13,876 bases of DNA, from contig JAHWHI010000117.1 of assembly GCA_019323355.1 (NCBI GenBank), positions 1-13,876 on the forward strand. The letters are read 5' to 3'. Below the pieces are notes generated by a model, which saw only the letters and a program-made list of their open reading frames with translations, had not been told where the DNA came from and searched no databases. The translations under genes and the position numbers were made by a program. This document shows, piece by piece, positions 12,938 to 13,876 of this stretch; the first letter of the stretch is position 1, and the number at the start of each line of letters is the position of its first letter. The DNA comes from Candidatus Woesearchaeota archaeon. GTDB lineage: Archaea > Nanobdellota > Nanobdellia > Woesearchaeales > WJKV01.

Positions 12938-13543
12938 ATGAAAATACTAGCGACTGGAGATTTCCACGGAGATACAGACCTTGCAAAAAGGCTGGCTGAG
13001 AAGGCTGTGAAAGAAGAAGTAGATCTAGTTGTTATCTGCGGGGATATAACAATGGGTGAGATGAGCACAGACAATCTGATAGGTCCTTTTGTCAAGAAAG
13101 GAAAGAAAGTCGTACTGATCCCGGGGAATCACGAATCGTTCGCGACTGCTGATTTCCTGGCAGAGCTATACGGCGCGACAAATCTTCACGGTTATTCTAT
13201 AAAATCAAAAGATAATAAAGTCGGTCTTTTCGGATGCGGAGGCGCAAATGTTGGTATGCACCAGATAACAGAAGATGAAACATTCAATACTCTGCAGAAA
13301 GGTTTCGACAAGATAAAAGATATCCAGAAAAAAATAATGGTTACTCACGTGCATCCTTCTGGGACCAAAATGGAGAAGCTGTGCGTCTTCCCTGGAAGCG
13401 AAGGCGTGAAGAAAGCGCTCGAGAAATTCCAGCCAGATTACCTGTTCTGCTGCCACGTGCACGAAGCTGAAGGTCTGGTGGAAGTTGTCGGTAAGACCAA
13501 AGTCTTCAATGTCGGCAGAGAAGGAAAGATAATTGATCTTTAG
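12938..13543 (+). CDS. calcineurin-like metallophosphoesterase
   Basis: Dinuclear-metal phosphoesterase of 201 residues. The full metal-binding set is present: GDFHGD (D8, H10), CGDI (D36), PGNHE (N64, H65), THVHPSGT (H137) and CHVHEAEG (H173, H175). It resembles archaeal YfcE-like or MPP-type proteins that act on phosphodiesters; the substrate cannot be read from the sequence. The start at 12938 (MKILATGDFHGD) is chosen because the core strand begins there and the ATG lies one base after the preceding stop codon. An upstream in-frame ATG at 12881 would only add residues read from the MraZ-like gene. There is no promoter, so it is cotranscribed with the MraZ-like gene. Its stop shares the TTAG bases with the convergent Lrp-like gene. 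Confidence 0.92.
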   Translation: MKILATGDFHGDTDLAKRLAEKAVKEEVDLVVICGDITMGEMSTDNLIGPFVKKGKKVVLIPGNHESFATADFLAELYGATNLHGYSIKSKDNKVGLFGCGGANVGMHQITEDETFNTLQKGFDKIKDIQKKIMVTHVHPSGTKMEKLCVFPGSEGVKKALEKFQPDYLFCCHVHEAEGLVEVVGKTKVFNVGREGKIIDL

Positions 13544-13876
13544 TTTTTGAAGATTCCTAGAGCGACAGGAGGATACTTGTGCCCCTGCTGGTTAAAGATT
13601 ATCTCATAATCAATTATTTCTGTTGAGAATTTTGTCAGAAAATCACTGATAAGTTCATGAAGAGTATCTATGTTTTCTGCTGAGAAACCCAACTCTGCAT
13701 TCCACTCCCCAAATAAAAGAAAGCTACGGCCTATGTTTATTTTTTCTGCTGCAAAACCTTTGAGCTTGGAAAAGATCTTTTGTGGATCCTTGAACCGGAT
13801 CAACAAATTTCCCCACACAACAATCCCAAAATCCCTATGATTAATATTTATCGTATACCCTTTGATTATTCCTGCA
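13540..13876 (-). CDS. Lrp/AsnC-family regulator, C-terminal part (runs off the window)
   Basis: Partial gene: the frame stays open to the right edge, and the GTG at 13818 is not a credible start. The readable residues begin AGIIKGYTININ, the usual transition from the Lrp/AsnC HTH to its RAM ligand-binding domain. They continue with a strand IVVWGNLLIRF, a helix DPQKIFSKLKGF, then FLLFGEWNAELGFSAENIDTLHELISDFL and a C-terminal IDYEIIFNQQGHKYPPV. This matches the alpha/beta RAM fold of feast/famine regulators. The N-terminal DNA-binding domain should lie just outside the window. The effector is unknown. The 3' end overlaps the phosphoesterase gene by 4 bases. Confidence 0.7.
   Translation of the reverse strand, partial: AGIIKGYTININHRDFGIVVWGNLLIRFKDPQKIFSKLKGFAAEKINIGRSFLLFGEWNAELGFSAENIDTLHELISDFLTKFSTEIIDYEIIFNQQGHKYPPVALGIFKN

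Noticed and set aside
13540..13818. Complete small 92-residue gene starting at a GTG at 13818
   Set aside because: The frame is open to the window edge and the upstream residues fit the Lrp/AsnC domain, so this GTG is internal and the gene is partial.
1..13876. tRNA, rRNA, CRISPR array or C/D-box RNA
   Set aside because: No cloverleaf, rRNA-like block or regularly spaced repeat was found by eye; intergenic gaps are mostly under 100 bases and the largest (8521-8686) is explained by promoter, terminator and gene tail.

Overview
The window is a compact, AT-rich archaeal chromosome segment. The evidence is an archaeal histone, aIF5A with its hypusine lysine, ribosomal protein L40e, an aRF1 release factor, a DRG-type GTPase, a large S-layer-like secreted protein, and TATA boxes sitting about 27 bases upstream of start codons. 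The small proteins, short intergenic gaps and style of the surface protein suggest a DPANN lineage (Woesearchaeota/Pacearchaeota type). That placement is an inference and no marker here proves it. No rRNA, tRNA, CRISPR array, insertion sequence or replication origin was seen, and no stretch longer than about 170 bases lacks a gene.

Left part (1-5400): a winged-helix DNA-binding protein converges on trmJ (tRNA ribose methyltransferase). Next comes a minus-strand run that reads, in transcription order, histone, aIF5A, L40e and a site-2 membrane protease. Only the histone has a clear TATA box, so these four are probably one operon. Upstream lie an HTH/Zn-ribbon regulator overlapping a SprT-like metalloprotease, then a compact aRF1 that lacks the usual C-terminal zinc minidomain.

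Middle (5449-10093, all minus strand): a 1023-residue exported surface protein, whose TATA box is exactly bracketed by an inverted repeat. Upstream of it is a cytoplasmic hypothetical that looks frameshifted near its C-terminus, and then two small membrane proteins (holin-like and DUF378) that share a basic N-terminal tail.

Right part (10179-13876): an orphan 199-residue protein converges on the DRG GTPase. Then come a DUF192 lipoprotein and a MraZ-like double-AbrB protein directly followed by a calcineurin-like phosphoesterase. The C-terminal portion of an Lrp/AsnC-type regulator runs off the right edge.

Expression logic: eight genes have TATA boxes whose centre lies 25.5-28.5 bases before the start codon, implying leaderless mRNAs. 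Operon-internal genes and a few others carry GAGGTG-type Shine-Dalgarno sites, which correct three start codons (9424, 10084 and a GTG at 3505). The most unusual items are the MraZ-like protein in an archaeal setting, the promoter element shared by it, the 199-residue orphan and the surface protein, the inverted repeat around the surface-protein TATA box, the minidomain-less aRF1, and the frameshifted tail at 8613-8699.
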